From JAGOUA01 sp964645655 (GTDB taxonomy: Bacteria; Patescibacteriota; Patescibacteriia; 2-12-FULL-60-25), in NCBI GenBank assembly GCA_964645655.1, contig CAZXZS010000001.1, positions 1 to 64,000 of the forward strand: a stretch of 64,000 nucleotides of DNA, written 5' to 3'. The notes under the pieces are model-generated. The model saw only the letters and a list, made by a program, of their open reading frames with translations. It was not told where the DNA came from and did not search any database. Position numbers and translations under genes: made by a program. Positions 32,711 to 41,655 of the stretch are shown in pieces; positions within the stretch are counted from its first letter, which is position 1; the number at the start of each line of letters is the position of its first letter.

Positions 32711-33154
32711 CTATTTCCCGGCCCAGTAGGGGACGACGGTACGGAAGGCGACGGCGCCTAGCGAGGTCTCATGGAAGGTCCCGTTCGTCAGGTCGAGCGA
32801 TACCTGCCGCTGCGCTTTCGCATTCTTGAGATACGCGGTGAGGAATTTGCCTTGGTCGATCTCGTCGAAAAGATACGACTGTCCTTTTTCGTCAAACACC
32901 GTTACATAGACGACCTGATACGTGTCCGGGTCGGTAGGCGCATCGAACGTATTCGGATAGGTAGCATCGAGGTGGGCTTTCAGCGTTTGGAACCGGGGGT
33001 CTTGGCGAAAGGCCTGGAACTGCATCTTCCAGGCGTTCATGGCGTCGTCATTCGCCTCGACGACTTCGCCGGCGGCGCTCCAGCGGCTTTTGAGGCGCCA
33101 GGCGATATAGGCGATAAGGGCGGCAATGATGAGGATGCGGAGGATGGGGGACAT
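32711..33154 (-). CDS. Hypothetical membrane-anchored protein, 147 aa
   Basis: One N-terminal membrane segment (LRILIIAALIAYIAW) followed by a soluble domain with a conserved look (DTYQVVYVTVFDEKGQSYLFDE), beta-rich near the end. Not recognised. Operon with the Cys-pair membrane protein (gap 8 bases). The soluble domain probably faces outside. Confidence 0.7.
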   Translation of the reverse strand: MSPILRILIIAALIAYIAWRLKSRWSAAGEVVEANDDAMNAWKMQFQAFRQDPRFQTLKAHLDATYPNTFDAPTDPDTYQVVYVTVFDEKGQSYLFDEIDQGKFLTAYLKNAKAQRQVSLDLTNGTFHETSLGAVAFRTVVPYWAGK

Positions 33155-33789
33155 AACATGCGTGAAAAAAAGCGAAGTTTATTAGAATATTGGAACCATA
33201 CCAGCGGATCGAGCCGTTGCCAATTCCGTGCGGCGGCTGGCGGGTTCCTTGAGAAAGGGCGATTTTCTTGGTGCGGGAGATACCCGCTTTCAGCTACCAA
33301 GAACAATTAGCATGAATGCTGCGAGCGCTTATATTGGGCTTTTGAATGGTTGATCGGGACAATTGGGCCTTGGGCGAGCTCTGCGACGAACGGATGAGCG
33401 TGTTCCAGTCGTATTCTAGCAGGCCATTCCATTGTCGCCCGAAGGTTCGTAACGGGATGAGGGCATTGACCGAACTCATAACGACATTTCACGCATTGAA
33501 GCATTTATGCCTGAATTTTCCAACGTGAACGCGTTTGCGCCTTCAGCGCGGAATTCGGTTCGTTCCCGGTGATGAGTTTCGCGCCATTTTTGGTCAAAAA
33601 GCCGCCGTTACAGTTAGCGAATTTAGGAGTTATTCATTACAAATAAAAAAAGGGGATAGGAGCGCCCGTCCCCTCGCGTGGTTGATCGTCCTGTCGGGCA
33701 TAAGAATTTTGCGGCATCGTCGCCTGCGCCACGGCGCACCACCGATGGTGAGCAGTCCTGCCCTGTGCGGTTTGGTGCGGGAGAAGATG
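33155..33789. other. 635-base stretch without a clear gene
   Basis: No supported gene is seen. GC is lower than around it. There is a small GCGGG/CCCGC hairpin at 33268-33282 within TCTTGGT/ACCAAGA repeats. Short open frames exist on both strands, but none has a ribosome site or recognisable sequence. Confidence 0.5.
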
Positions 33790-34029
33790 CTAAGCCGGCG
33801 AGTCAGTTGCAGGCAGCTTCACGTTCACGAGGTATTTCCTCTCAGGGGTCTTCTCGATCCAGCCTTTCCTGACGGCGAGCTCGTATAGGTCGTCGCGAGT
33901 GGTTTCCGGTCCCAGCAGGTAGAGGTACTTTCCCCGCAGGCTTCCGATCGCGCGAAAGAGCTCTCCACGCGAATATTCGGTGCCCTCGAGCTCCTTGAAC
34001 GCCTGTTCGGGGATGAAATTTCGATCCAT
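33790..34029 (-). CDS. Hypothetical protein, 79 aa
   Basis: Small, soluble and helical, with a possible winged-helix look (EQAFKELEGTEYSRGELFRAI, then LYELAVRKGWIEKTPERKY). A GGAGGG ribosome site precedes the ATG at 34029. No known family; a DNA-binding role is a guess from the helix pattern. It is isolated between two long non-coding stretches. Confidence 0.55.
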   Translation of the reverse strand: MDRNFIPEQAFKELEGTEYSRGELFRAIGSLRGKYLYLLGPETTRDDLYELAVRKGWIEKTPERKYLVNVKLPATDSPA

Positions 34030-34432
34030 TGGCGGCCCTCCATGGCCAAGAATAGGGTGCCGACATCGAGATGTCCAGGATGTTTATTTTTGGATAGGGA
34101 GACCTGGCCGTGTCTATCCATCCATGAGCTTGTTCCGTTGAGAATTCGACGATTTATTTGGCTGTTGCCCCCTTTTTTTATAATCTAATTGCGTTTTTCA
34201 TAAGCCATCCGTCTGCGTGGTCGCGTATCCCTTTCGGCGCGCCCTACAATCTATCTGGGGTTAAGGCGTAGCGGATTTTGGGCCTATGCGGTTCACGGAC
34301 ATTCACTATACACGAAGCCTGCTTAGTCGGTTCCCCTTCCATGACAGCCCTCCTCCACCTAGGCAGACGCAGATTTGAGCGAGGCGAATCCAACCCCTCT
34401 CATGTTCGGAGGGAAAGGATCTTCTTTGCAAA
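34030..34432. other. About 400 bases with no assigned gene
   Basis: AT-rich at 34140-34200. Nothing convincing is seen apart from the upstream region of the 79-aa gene and the terminator of the next minus-strand gene. Confidence 0.5.
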
Positions 34433-34465
34433 GAAAAACCGCCCTCAGGGACGGCCCTGGGCGGT
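34433..34465 (-). terminator. Terminator
   Basis: ACCGCCCAGGG/CCCTGAGGGCGGT on the minus strand, then TTTTTC. The gene's stop lies in the stem. Confidence 0.78.
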
Positions 34466-35128
34466 GAGGTGTGGCCGCAGGCGCGCTTGCTTGCGCAAGA
34501 GGCGGCCGCAGTCGGTGGGAAGGGTGAGCGCCGTGAACGATGGATCCTGCATCGCCGACGGTTTCAGCGGGTCGAGGAACCGGCTGAGCGCTTCCGTGAG
34601 CTGGCGGATCAGCCCCGGATCGGCGACGAGGACTCCGACGGTGTCGGCGGTTTCCAGCCGGATCAGGAACTCGATGAGCCCTGACCAGGTCTCGGGCGCG
34701 ATCTTGCGCCTGATGATGCCGGATTGCGGATGCGTGGGGCCGCTCGTGCGTGGCAGGAGGCCTTCGCTGCGCAGGCGCCCCTTCTTTCGTTTGGGCTTGG
34801 CGCGCGGGCCGATCACCGGTCGAGCATCCTCGACGGGATACGTGCGGGCCCGATCGGCGATGCTCCGAGAGACGATCCCGCTCATGCCGTTCTGATCATG
34901 CGTGAGATGATGGGGAAGGAGGCCCGCTTGCTCGAGGCGGACTGCCACGAGGACGCCCCAGCTTTGGGCCATCTGCTCTTGGATGGCCGTTTCGGCCCGA
35001 TGGAGGCCTTGGCTGCCCTCCCAGTAGGGGCGGTCGTCCGTGAGGTTGGGGGACTGTATGTCATGGTTGGGCACCAGGACGAGGCGCATTCCGTCCGGTC
35101 GCTTCCCTGGCTCCTGTCTCTTTTTCAT
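34445..35128 (-). CDS. Hypothetical protein, 227 aa
   Basis: Soluble and basic, with a Lys/Arg-rich stretch near the middle (PRAKPKRKKGRL) that may be a linker or nucleic-acid contact. The C-terminal half (RLETADTVGVLVADPGLIRQLTEALSRFL) is alpha/beta-like. It starts MKKRQEPGKRP after GAGGG. No family recognised. Divergent from msrB, 93 bases away. Confidence 0.65.
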   Translation of the reverse strand: MKKRQEPGKRPDGMRLVLVPNHDIQSPNLTDDRPYWEGSQGLHRAETAIQEQMAQSWGVLVAVRLEQAGLLPHHLTHDQNGMSGIVSRSIADRARTYPVEDARPVIGPRAKPKRKKGRLRSEGLLPRTSGPTHPQSGIIRRKIAPETWSGLIEFLIRLETADTVGVLVADPGLIRQLTEALSRFLDPLKPSAMQDPSFTALTLPTDCGRLLRKQARLRPHLTAQGRP

Positions 35129-35221
35129 GGGGCCCTCCGTCGGGGTAGCCTATCCCATCTTTTCCCTTTTGTCGAGAGGGGGATATGCTGGGGATTTTGG
35201 CTATGTTAGGATCAACGTCAT

Positions 35222-35608
35222 ATGGACCATCCCCTTTCCGATGAATTGCGCCGGGTCGCCCAAGAGGGCGGCACCGAAGCCCCGTTTTCCGGGGCCTATT
35301 GGGACCATCATGCCGACGGGTCGTACCGTTGCGCCGTCTGCGGTGCCCTCCTGTTTTCGTCTGGGGCCAAGTTCGATTCCGGGACCGGTTGGCCTAGCTT
35401 CGACGACCCGGTCGCGAAAGACGCCCTCAGCTTCATTGAGGACCGCACGCATGGGATGGTCCGGACCGAAGTCCGCTGCAAACAGTGCCAATCCCATTTG
35501 GGGCACGTCTTCGATGACGGTCCCGCAACGACGGGGAAGCGGTATTGCATCAATTCCGTCTGCCTGGCCTTCGTGCCGAAAGGCGGCCCAACGGAAAAAG
35601 AGGCCTGA
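35222..35608 (+). CDS. msrB: Peptide-methionine (R)-S-oxide reductase
   Basis: 128 aa, typical for MsrB. GTEAPFSGAYWDH, two zinc pairs C37-x2-C40 and C86-x2-C89, FDSGTGWPSF, SHLGHVFDDG and catalytic Cys109 in RYCINS are all present. It reduces methionine-R-sulfoxide in proteins using thioredoxin. No signal peptide, so cytoplasmic. Stand-alone with its own terminator. msrA is not in the window. Confidence 0.97.
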   Translation: MDHPLSDELRRVAQEGGTEAPFSGAYWDHHADGSYRCAVCGALLFSSGAKFDSGTGWPSFDDPVAKDALSFIEDRTHGMVRTEVRCKQCQSHLGHVFDDGPATTGKRYCINSVCLAFVPKGGPTEKEA

Positions 35609-35618
35609 GCCTCTTTTT
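35595..35618. terminator. Bidirectional terminator after msrB
   Basis: AAAAAGAGGC/GCCTCTTTTT with loop CTGA holding the msrB stop. It serves the convergent gene too. Confidence 0.88.
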
Positions 35619-35627
35619 CGGTTCGCG

Positions 35628-37577
35628 CTAGCGGAGGAGTCCGCCCCATTCCACCAGCGTGTAGCCCTTTCTGGCGGGCGTGACGATGGTCGGTTCAGGG
35701 ATGGAGACCGGTTTCGCGAGCTTCTTCCAATCCATGAACAGGCGGATGCGGGTCTGTGGAGACGGATACACCGCGAGCGGGGCAGCGGCATCCCAACGGT
35801 CCGTGAGGAAGGAAATCTGGTAGTAGGGCGCGCCTTGCATTTCTGGGACCCAGAAATCCATGAAATCCTTCGTTTCCTGGGCGTTCAGACCGTATTTGGC
35901 GAGCGTTCGTTTCAGGAATGGCACGACTTCCTGCTGCTTGACGACGAAGCCAGTCTCTGGAACGGGGTAGTTGACGCCCGTGCCCTCCCAGAAGAGTGAG
36001 TTCCAGGTCGACTGATCGGAGCTTAGGGTCAACGTGCCTTCCGGCGTCGCGCGGACGTGCCAGCCTGCATTTGGATAGGTTGGCTCGCTCACCGTGACGT
36101 TGATGAAATCCGGGAGCTTCACGTGCACGTCCGTCGGCTGTTCCGGGTAAAGGTAGATGACGGGCTTGCCGCACTCGGCAAGCGGGAAGGCGGCGGCGTT
36201 CTTGTAGACGACCCAGCGGTCAAGCGCGTCTTTCCAGAGGAAGACGGGGACCGGGAAGCGGCGGAGGAACTGTTCGATCGGCGGCTTTTCCTGGGTCGCC
36301 GGGTCGATCTCCCACCATTCCTCGTAGGCGCTCTGGATCGGCCGGAAATAGTAGGGTTGGCGCGTGTGGAGGGGTTGGCGGAAGACGTAGATGGGTTCCC
36401 CGGTGCGCGTCTGGCCCGCGCGGACGAGGTCGCTGTCGCGGATATCCTCATCGGCCATCTTTTCCGACGTCAGGATTTCGGCGCAGGTCCAGCCACCGCA
36501 TCCTCCGACGCGATGCGTGCGGAACGTGGAGGTATTGGCGTAGGCGGCGTCCCATACGAGGTCTTGCGGGCCGATTTCGGGAACGGGGGAAGAATCCGCT
36601 TGTTCTGCTGCGACGGCGCCGGAGCCCCCGATAACGGATTCGTAGACCGCGCCCTCGCCGTCTTCGCGGTAGAGGATGACGCAGCCAGGTTCAAGCGGGT
36701 CATTGAGGCCGCCGGTTCCAAACGTCCCGATGAAGCCGCCACTGAGATTCCCGGTGTATAGTCCGCGTCCATCCGCCGCTTCCCCGACGGGGAGTCGGTT
36801 CTGGCAGCGTCCGCCGGCACATAATGGATCGAATTTCGCGTTCGCTCCTGGGCCGGTGCGGCGGGTGATGGTTTTTCCGTTCTTTAGGGTCAGTTGAGCG
36901 GGGAGGGCGCTGAGGCGCAGGCTCAGGTTCGGGGCCGTGGCGACGGTTGCCCATTCGCGAAAGAGCTGTGCGCGGGTTGCGCCGAGGGCGCGCACGTTTC
37001 CGGATCCGTCGACAAGCAGGCTGATCCGGTCGAGGACCTCACCCCCATCCGGTCCGCCGATGGCGAAGCCTCGTTCCGACGTCAGCTGCGCGGAATAGAT
37101 CTTTTGACCTTGGTAAGGTCCATTTTTGACGCTGCCGTGTTCGTAGAACGCGTAGGTGTAGGTGAGGATGGTCGTCGTGGCCTCGATGCCGTTTAGGGCG
37201 TCTTCTGACACGAGGACGGCCCTGGTGGCGGTATTCGCCATGATGTTGCCGCCGAAGACCATCTTCGGATCGACGACGCGGCCACTCTGCCAATCAATCT
37301 CAAGGACGGCGGCTTGCGGATCTTCCCCGTTGACGATGGTGGGTGCCATCGCCTGTGTCGAGGTGGGCGTAACGGAAGGGGTCGGTGCCGGCTGGGTCGG
37401 GACGTCTTTCCGTGAAACGACATATGCCAAGAGCACGATCACCAAGCCGAGGACGATGGCGAGGCCGATGAACAAGGCCGTTTTCGTCCGCGGGTGGCCG
37501 GCGGACGTGTCTGGGGTGGAAACCGGAGCCGGGGTGGCCGGTTGCGGGGAGGCGGGAACGGGAGAAGGTTCGTTCAT
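35628..37577 (-). CDS. Membrane-anchored surface protein, 649 aa
   Basis: The start at 37577 (MNEPSPV) lies past the end of the MEMO gene; longer in-frame starts would overlap it. A Pro/Thr-rich N-terminus, one membrane segment (about 35-54) and a second Pro/Thr linker lead to a large extracytoplasmic region. One block, CGKPVIYLYPEQPTDVHVKL, precedes a probable beta-sandwich. I recall similar hypothetical proteins in Patescibacteria but no known function. No enzyme motif is seen. The spacing to the MEMO gene (15 bases) suggests one operon. Confidence 0.75.
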   Translation of the reverse strand: MNEPSPVPASPQPATPAPVSTPDTSAGHPRTKTALFIGLAIVLGLVIVLLAYVVSRKDVPTQPAPTPSVTPTSTQAMAPTIVNGEDPQAAVLEIDWQSGRVVDPKMVFGGNIMANTATRAVLVSEDALNGIEATTTILTYTYAFYEHGSVKNGPYQGQKIYSAQLTSERGFAIGGPDGGEVLDRISLLVDGSGNVRALGATRAQLFREWATVATAPNLSLRLSALPAQLTLKNGKTITRRTGPGANAKFDPLCAGGRCQNRLPVGEAADGRGLYTGNLSGGFIGTFGTGGLNDPLEPGCVILYREDGEGAVYESVIGGSGAVAAEQADSSPVPEIGPQDLVWDAAYANTSTFRTHRVGGCGGWTCAEILTSEKMADEDIRDSDLVRAGQTRTGEPIYVFRQPLHTRQPYYFRPIQSAYEEWWEIDPATQEKPPIEQFLRRFPVPVFLWKDALDRWVVYKNAAAFPLAECGKPVIYLYPEQPTDVHVKLPDFINVTVSEPTYPNAGWHVRATPEGTLTLSSDQSTWNSLFWEGTGVNYPVPETGFVVKQQEVVPFLKRTLAKYGLNAQETKDFMDFWVPEMQGAPYYQISFLTDRWDAAAPLAVYPSPQTRIRLFMDWKKLAKPVSIPEPTIVTPARKGYTLVEWGGLLR

Positions 37578-37591
37578 ACCCGCGCAGTGTA

Positions 37592-38794
37592 TCACGGTTG
37601 AGAAGCGTTCGGCAGATGCGTTTTTGCCCAGCCGATCCAGCGCGTGACGGTATCGTCCGAAAGGGCGCTCCGCTCGCGATCGTTCAGCGGCAGCCAACCA
37701 TCGCCCACCTGTTTCAAGGGGAGGACGTGCCATTCGACGCGTGCCGCCTCCTCGATGCGCGCGAAGGCGGTCGTAAAGGGGATGCTCGTGGTCGTGACAT
37801 GGTCGAACCCTTGGTAAAAGCGGCCTTCCTTGCTCGTGACGGGCCGGTGTTCATCATGAACAAGCGTTACGGTTCGTCTTCGTTCTGATGCTGTTCCTGG
37901 CCCAAAACTAGCCAAAAAGTGGCTTGTTCCGAGTTCGGTTGTCTCTGCCTTCATCAGGCTTAAGGCGTTGGTGTGGGCATGGATGCGGACGTCCCCAAGG
38001 GGTGGTTGGCCTGGTACCGCCGTAAGCGCATTCAGGACCCAAAAGAGGGGGCGGCTATCGATCTCCGCCTTGTCGGCCGAGCGCGTATCCGTTGCGCGCA
38101 GCGCGTCTTCGGCGAGGAGGTCGTGGAGGTCGGCCACATATTTGGGAAGGTCATGCGAGAAGTCGATGGTGACGATGACGAGGGTCTTCTCGTCCGTGGC
38201 ATGTGCCTGGATCGCCTTGACCAGGGCAAGCAGCGCTTGACTCGAAGCGTCATTCCGCACCGTCAGAGGGACGACCCGCGCTTCTGGCCAGGCGGTCGCG
38301 AGAAAGGGAAGGAGGCTGCGCACGCCATGTTCGCGGGTAAAGACGGCATCGTCTTGTTGCGCGTGCTCCCCTAACGCCCGTTCAAGGGCCTGCTGCAATG
38401 GGGGATCGGTCGGGATGCGCGTCCCCTGCCAAGAGAATGCCTGGGCGGTCAACGAGATGGCTCGCTTCCCGCGCGAAAAGTGGTCGGGGGAAAGCAGCAC
38501 GACCCTTGTCGGGGTGGGTGACGAGCTGAGGAGCGAGGCGATTTCGCGTCCGGCGACGAGGTGGTGCGGCACGAGCAGGATCCGCGTTCCGGTCGCCACG
38601 TCGTAGCTTGATCGTGTGGCGAATGACGTCGAGACGAGGGAAGTCGGGATTTCCGTGAGCGCGGATACGGTTGGCACATGAATCGCTTGAGGCGCGTTCG
38701 CGGTCTTGACGCGCCACGCGACGCTTAGGCAAGACACGAGCAGGAGGATGCCGATGAGCGCCTTGCCCGCACGCGTCAAAACGGGAACCGGCAT
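37592..38794 (-). CDS. MEMO/AmmeMemoRadiSam system protein B family
   Basis: 400 aa. An N-terminal hydrophobic segment (about 8-26) is followed by a MEMO1-like domain: VPHHLVAG, VLLSPDHFSRG, EHGVRSLLPFL and VTIDFSHDL carry the conserved His residues that form the putative metal site in this family. MEMO proteins resemble class III extradiol dioxygenases and usually sit beside AMMECR1 and radical SAM genes; neither is seen. The membrane anchor would place the domain outside. The start at 38794 is chosen over a TTG 18 bases upstream. Confidence 0.87.
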   Translation of the reverse strand: MPVPVLTRAGKALIGILLLVSCLSVAWRVKTANAPQAIHVPTVSALTEIPTSLVSTSFATRSSYDVATGTRILLVPHHLVAGREIASLLSSSPTPTRVVLLSPDHFSRGKRAISLTAQAFSWQGTRIPTDPPLQQALERALGEHAQQDDAVFTREHGVRSLLPFLATAWPEARVVPLTVRNDASSQALLALVKAIQAHATDEKTLVIVTIDFSHDLPKYVADLHDLLAEDALRATDTRSADKAEIDSRPLFWVLNALTAVPGQPPLGDVRIHAHTNALSLMKAETTELGTSHFLASFGPGTASERRRTVTLVHDEHRPVTSKEGRFYQGFDHVTTTSIPFTTAFARIEEAARVEWHVLPLKQVGDGWLPLNDRERSALSDDTVTRWIGWAKTHLPNASQP

Positions 38795-38798
38795 ACGC

Positions 38799-39215
38799 TC
38801 ATGCCCGCGCAATGAGGATCGCGCCGACCGTCACGAGGACACCGCCGGCCGCCAGCGGCCAGCTGAGCTTTTCGTTAAGCAGCAAGACGGAAAGCAGGAT
38901 GATGAAGGGCAGGCTGAGCCGATCCAAGGCCGCGAGCTTCGAGGCGCTCGTCTGCTGCAGGCCGAGAAAATAGAACAGCCACGACAAGGCCCCAAGCGCT
39001 CCCGCCAGCGCGATCCAGCGCCAGGCCCGGCCGTCGATGGTCTGGAGGAGGGCGAACTTCTTGGTGACGAGGCTTGCGCCGACCATGAACCCGGCCATGA
39101 TAAGTGCGCGTACCGTCGTCGCGAGGGTCGAGTCGACGTTTTTCAAGCCGATCTTCGCACAGATCGTCATGAGGGCGGCCGTCAGCCCGGCGAGCAAGCC
39201 ATAGAGGATCCACAT
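38799..39215 (-). CDS. EamA-family transporter, single domain
   Basis: 138 aa, with about five membrane segments, the length of one EamA repeat. ICAKIGLKNVDSTLATTVRA and the second half with NEKLSW match the small DMT-type EamA family, which probably works as a dimer. The start at 39215 is the family-like MWILYG. The upstream ATG at 39239 is possible. It ends four bases before the MEMO-family gene start, so the two genes are cotranscribed. Substrate unknown. Confidence 0.87.
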   Translation of the reverse strand: MWILYGLLAGLTAALMTICAKIGLKNVDSTLATTVRALIMAGFMVGASLVTKKFALLQTIDGRAWRWIALAGALGALSWLFYFLGLQQTSASKLAALDRLSLPFIILLSVLLLNEKLSWPLAAGGVLVTVGAILIARA

Positions 39216-39306
39216 AGGGGGAGAGGGGAGTGCGCCCATGATACACGGGATCCGTCCTCCCTCCTATTGCAACGGCGCGAAATATCCGTACCATAGCAAC
39301 GATCCT

Positions 39307-40344
39307 ATGCCCGTCCCCCTCCGTATCCTGGGCCTCGAGACCAGTTGCGACGAGACCGCCGTCGCGCTTTTGCGCGTGGACGGGGAAGCGGTGAGGGTCG
39401 AGCGGAATCTGGTCAGCTCCCAAATCCCCATCCACCAGGCCTACGGCGGGGTCGTGCCGGAAGTGGCGGCGCGCGCGCACGTTTTGGAGACGGTCCACCT
39501 CCTGAGCGAAGCCCTGGGCGATACGTGGCAGGAATCGTTTGATGCGATCGCCGTCACGCGCGGTCCGGGCCTTTCGATGGCGCTCCTGGTCGGGTTGGAG
39601 GCGGCGAAGATGCTGGCGGTCCTATCCGGAAAACCGCTATATGGCGTGAACCACCTTGAGGGGCATCTCGCCTCTTCCTGGCTGAACGCAGAAAATCGCG
39701 CCTCTTGGCGATTCCCGCTGTTGGCGCTCTCCGTTTCCGGTGGGCATTCCGAGCTGGTCCTGGTCAAGGACGTCGGCTCGTATGAGTATCTCGCCGGCAC
39801 GCGCGATGATGCGGCCGGTGAGGCATTCGACAAGTCGGCCAAGGTCATGGGGCTGCCTTATCCGGGCGGTCCGCAGATCGCGAAACTGGCTGAACGAGGG
39901 CGGACGGGCGTGTTCCCTCTGCCGCGTCCCATGCTGGATGCGGATACCCTCGATTTCAGCTTCAGCGGCCTCAAGACGGCCGTGCGCCAGCTGTGGGAAC
40001 GCCATCCGGAACGGTTCCAGGACGAGCGCGCGAACGCCGATCTGGCCGCCGAAATCCAGGCGGCGATCGTCGAGGTGCTGGTCGAAAAGACGGCGCTCGC
40101 GATCGAACGGACGGGCGTCCAGGCGCTTGTCCTCGTCGGCGGCGTTTCCGCGAATGCGTCGCTGCGGAACGAGATGAAAAACATGCTGGAAACGCGGTTT
40201 CCCGGCGTCGCCTTCCTGCCTTCCGACCGCGCATACGTCACCGACAATGCCGCCATGATCGCGGCCGCAGGCGCTTGGCACTTGCAGCGCGGCGAAACCA
40301 GCGATCCGCTCACCCTCGACCTTGATCCGGAACTCGGATTCTAG
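39307..40344 (+). CDS. tsaD: tRNA N6-adenosine threonylcarbamoyltransferase
   Basis: 345 aa, normal for TsaD. ILGLETSCDETAVALL, the metal-binding HLEGH (His116, His120), SGGHSEL and the C-terminal GGVSANASLR are conserved. It transfers the threonylcarbamoyl group to A37 of ANN-decoding tRNAs, as part of the TsaBDE complex. It is followed by tsaE after eight bases. tsaB and tsaC are not in view. Divergent from the EamA gene. Confidence 0.97.
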   Translation: MPVPLRILGLETSCDETAVALLRVDGEAVRVERNLVSSQIPIHQAYGGVVPEVAARAHVLETVHLLSEALGDTWQESFDAIAVTRGPGLSMALLVGLEAAKMLAVLSGKPLYGVNHLEGHLASSWLNAENRASWRFPLLALSVSGGHSELVLVKDVGSYEYLAGTRDDAAGEAFDKSAKVMGLPYPGGPQIAKLAERGRTGVFPLPRPMLDADTLDFSFSGLKTAVRQLWERHPERFQDERANADLAAEIQAAIVEVLVEKTALAIERTGVQALVLVGGVSANASLRNEMKNMLETRFPGVAFLPSDRAYVTDNAAMIAAAGAWHLQRGETSDPLTLDLDPELGF

Positions 40345-40352
40345 TTTTTCGT

Positions 40353-40817
40353 ATGCACATGACGTTCGACCTCCAGACGCTGGCAGATTGGGATGCGTAT
40401 CTCCCAGGAATCGTCGCGCGCCTCCGCCCCGGTTCCATCCTGGCCCTTTCCGGACCGCTCGGGGCGGGCAAGACGACCTTCACCCAAACGCTCGCGGCCG
40501 CGCTCGGCGTCCAAGGACCCGTCAAAAGTCCGACGTTCGCGCTGATGCGGACGTACCCATGCGCGCACCCGGCCATCCGCCGCCTTGTCCATGTCGATGC
40601 CTACCGCCTCGAGACGGAAGCCGAGGCGCGCGTGTTGAACCTCGAGGAGGAGCTGGAGCTTCCCGGAACGGTCGTCGTCATCGAATGGCCGGAGCGGATC
40701 CCGTATTGGCTGACCGAGCGCGCGGATCTGGTGCAATGGGTCACGATCGAGCCAGGGGAAGGGGAGCGGCGGCGCGTGACGTGGGAGGCGCCGGAACGAG
40801 AAATTTCCCTGAAATAA
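40353..40817 (+). CDS. tsaE: tRNA threonylcarbamoyladenosine biosynthesis ATPase
   Basis: 154 aa. Walker A GPLGAGKTTFTQ (about 34-45) with the SPTFALM switch and HVDAYRLE that follow are the TsaE pattern. The protein hydrolyses ATP to drive TsaBD turnover. It begins eight bases after tsaD. A terminator hairpin overlaps its stop, so tsaD-tsaE is one operon. Confidence 0.95.
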   Translation: MHMTFDLQTLADWDAYLPGIVARLRPGSILALSGPLGAGKTTFTQTLAAALGVQGPVKSPTFALMRTYPCAHPAIRRLVHVDAYRLETEAEARVLNLEEELELPGTVVVIEWPERIPYWLTERADLVQWVTIEPGEGERRRVTWEAPEREISLK

Positions 40818-40828
40818 GGGAATTTTTT
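40802..40828 (+). terminator. Terminator after tsaDE
   Basis: AATTTCCCT/AGGGAATTT with a short loop that includes the tsaE stop, then TTTTTT. Confidence 0.9.
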
Positions 40829-40953
40829 TGCTGCTTCCTAAGATGGATTAGGCGCGAGCAACGCTTGACAATAGGGCAGGGATCCGCTAGAGTCCGCACG
40901 CGTCGAAAGCGTTCGACGCGTCCTGCACTGAGCGAACGAAAAGGAGAGACGCC

Positions 40954-41586
40954 ATGGCTGATGATCTCCCGCCCCTTCCCGAACCGATCAACCTCACCCG
41001 AGACGAGATGAGGACCCTGTGCGCTGCGAGCAAGATCGTGCGTAACGCATCCTTCAAGGCATGCGTCGGCATCTTCATCTGGGCGTGCTGGTTCGCGTTG
41101 GGAGCCGCCGCCTTCATCAGCGGCTTGTCCGAGCACTCCCTGGTGCTCCTGCCCTTGAGTGGCTTGAACCTGCTCATGTGCATGCTGACCTGTCACTCGA
41201 ACCTCATCCCCTTTTGCCGTACCGCGTTTGGCATCGTCGATGCGGCAGAGCGGGGCAAGCCCTTCCTCTACCGCGATCAGGAGACCCTGCGAGTCGTGGA
41301 AGCGTTCCGCGTGTACCGGTCCGTTGAGGCTTACAACGCGCTGCAGGCCGAGTACATCGCCGCTCGCGCGGCGATCCAGGACGGTACCCGCCCGCCGTTC
41401 TTCGATGACGACAGGCTGCGGACCGCCCTATACGAGCTTGGGCTCGCGTGTCTCGATGCGCACATCAAGCTGCTGCGTGCCTGCATCTCCCCGGGCCCGC
41501 TCCCGTCGCATCCCTATGTCCTGCCCCCGCTTCCCAAGCCCGTGACGCTCGCCGTCTTCGAGGCGAGGGTGTGTGACCTCAACTAG
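40954..41586 (+). CDS. Membrane protein, 210 aa
   Basis: Two adjacent membrane segments (about 36-57 and 60-80), then a soluble helical C-terminal part (90-210). Cysteines occur in and after the segments. A TTGACA at 40865 followed by TAGAGT gives a promoter, and AAGGAGA a ribosome site. No known family. Flanked by terminators, so single. Confidence 0.72.
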   Translation: MADDLPPLPEPINLTRDEMRTLCAASKIVRNASFKACVGIFIWACWFALGAAAFISGLSEHSLVLLPLSGLNLLMCMLTCHSNLIPFCRTAFGIVDAAERGKPFLYRDQETLRVVEAFRVYRSVEAYNALQAEYIAARAAIQDGTRPPFFDDDRLRTALYELGLACLDAHIKLLRACISPGPLPSHPYVLPPLPKPVTLAVFEARVCDLN

Positions 41587-41606
41587 CCCCCGCCGGGGCT
41601 TTTTTC
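41585..41606 (+). terminator. Terminator
   Basis: AGCCCC/GGGGCT followed by TTTTTC. Confidence 0.85.
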
Positions 41607-41655
41607 ATGGTTGCCTTTTCGTAAGAAAAAATCTCGATGCGGATGCGATCGAGAC

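Noticed and set aside
33155..33789. Short open frames as genes
   Set aside because: No ribosome sites, no recognisable sequence and several overlap on both strands.
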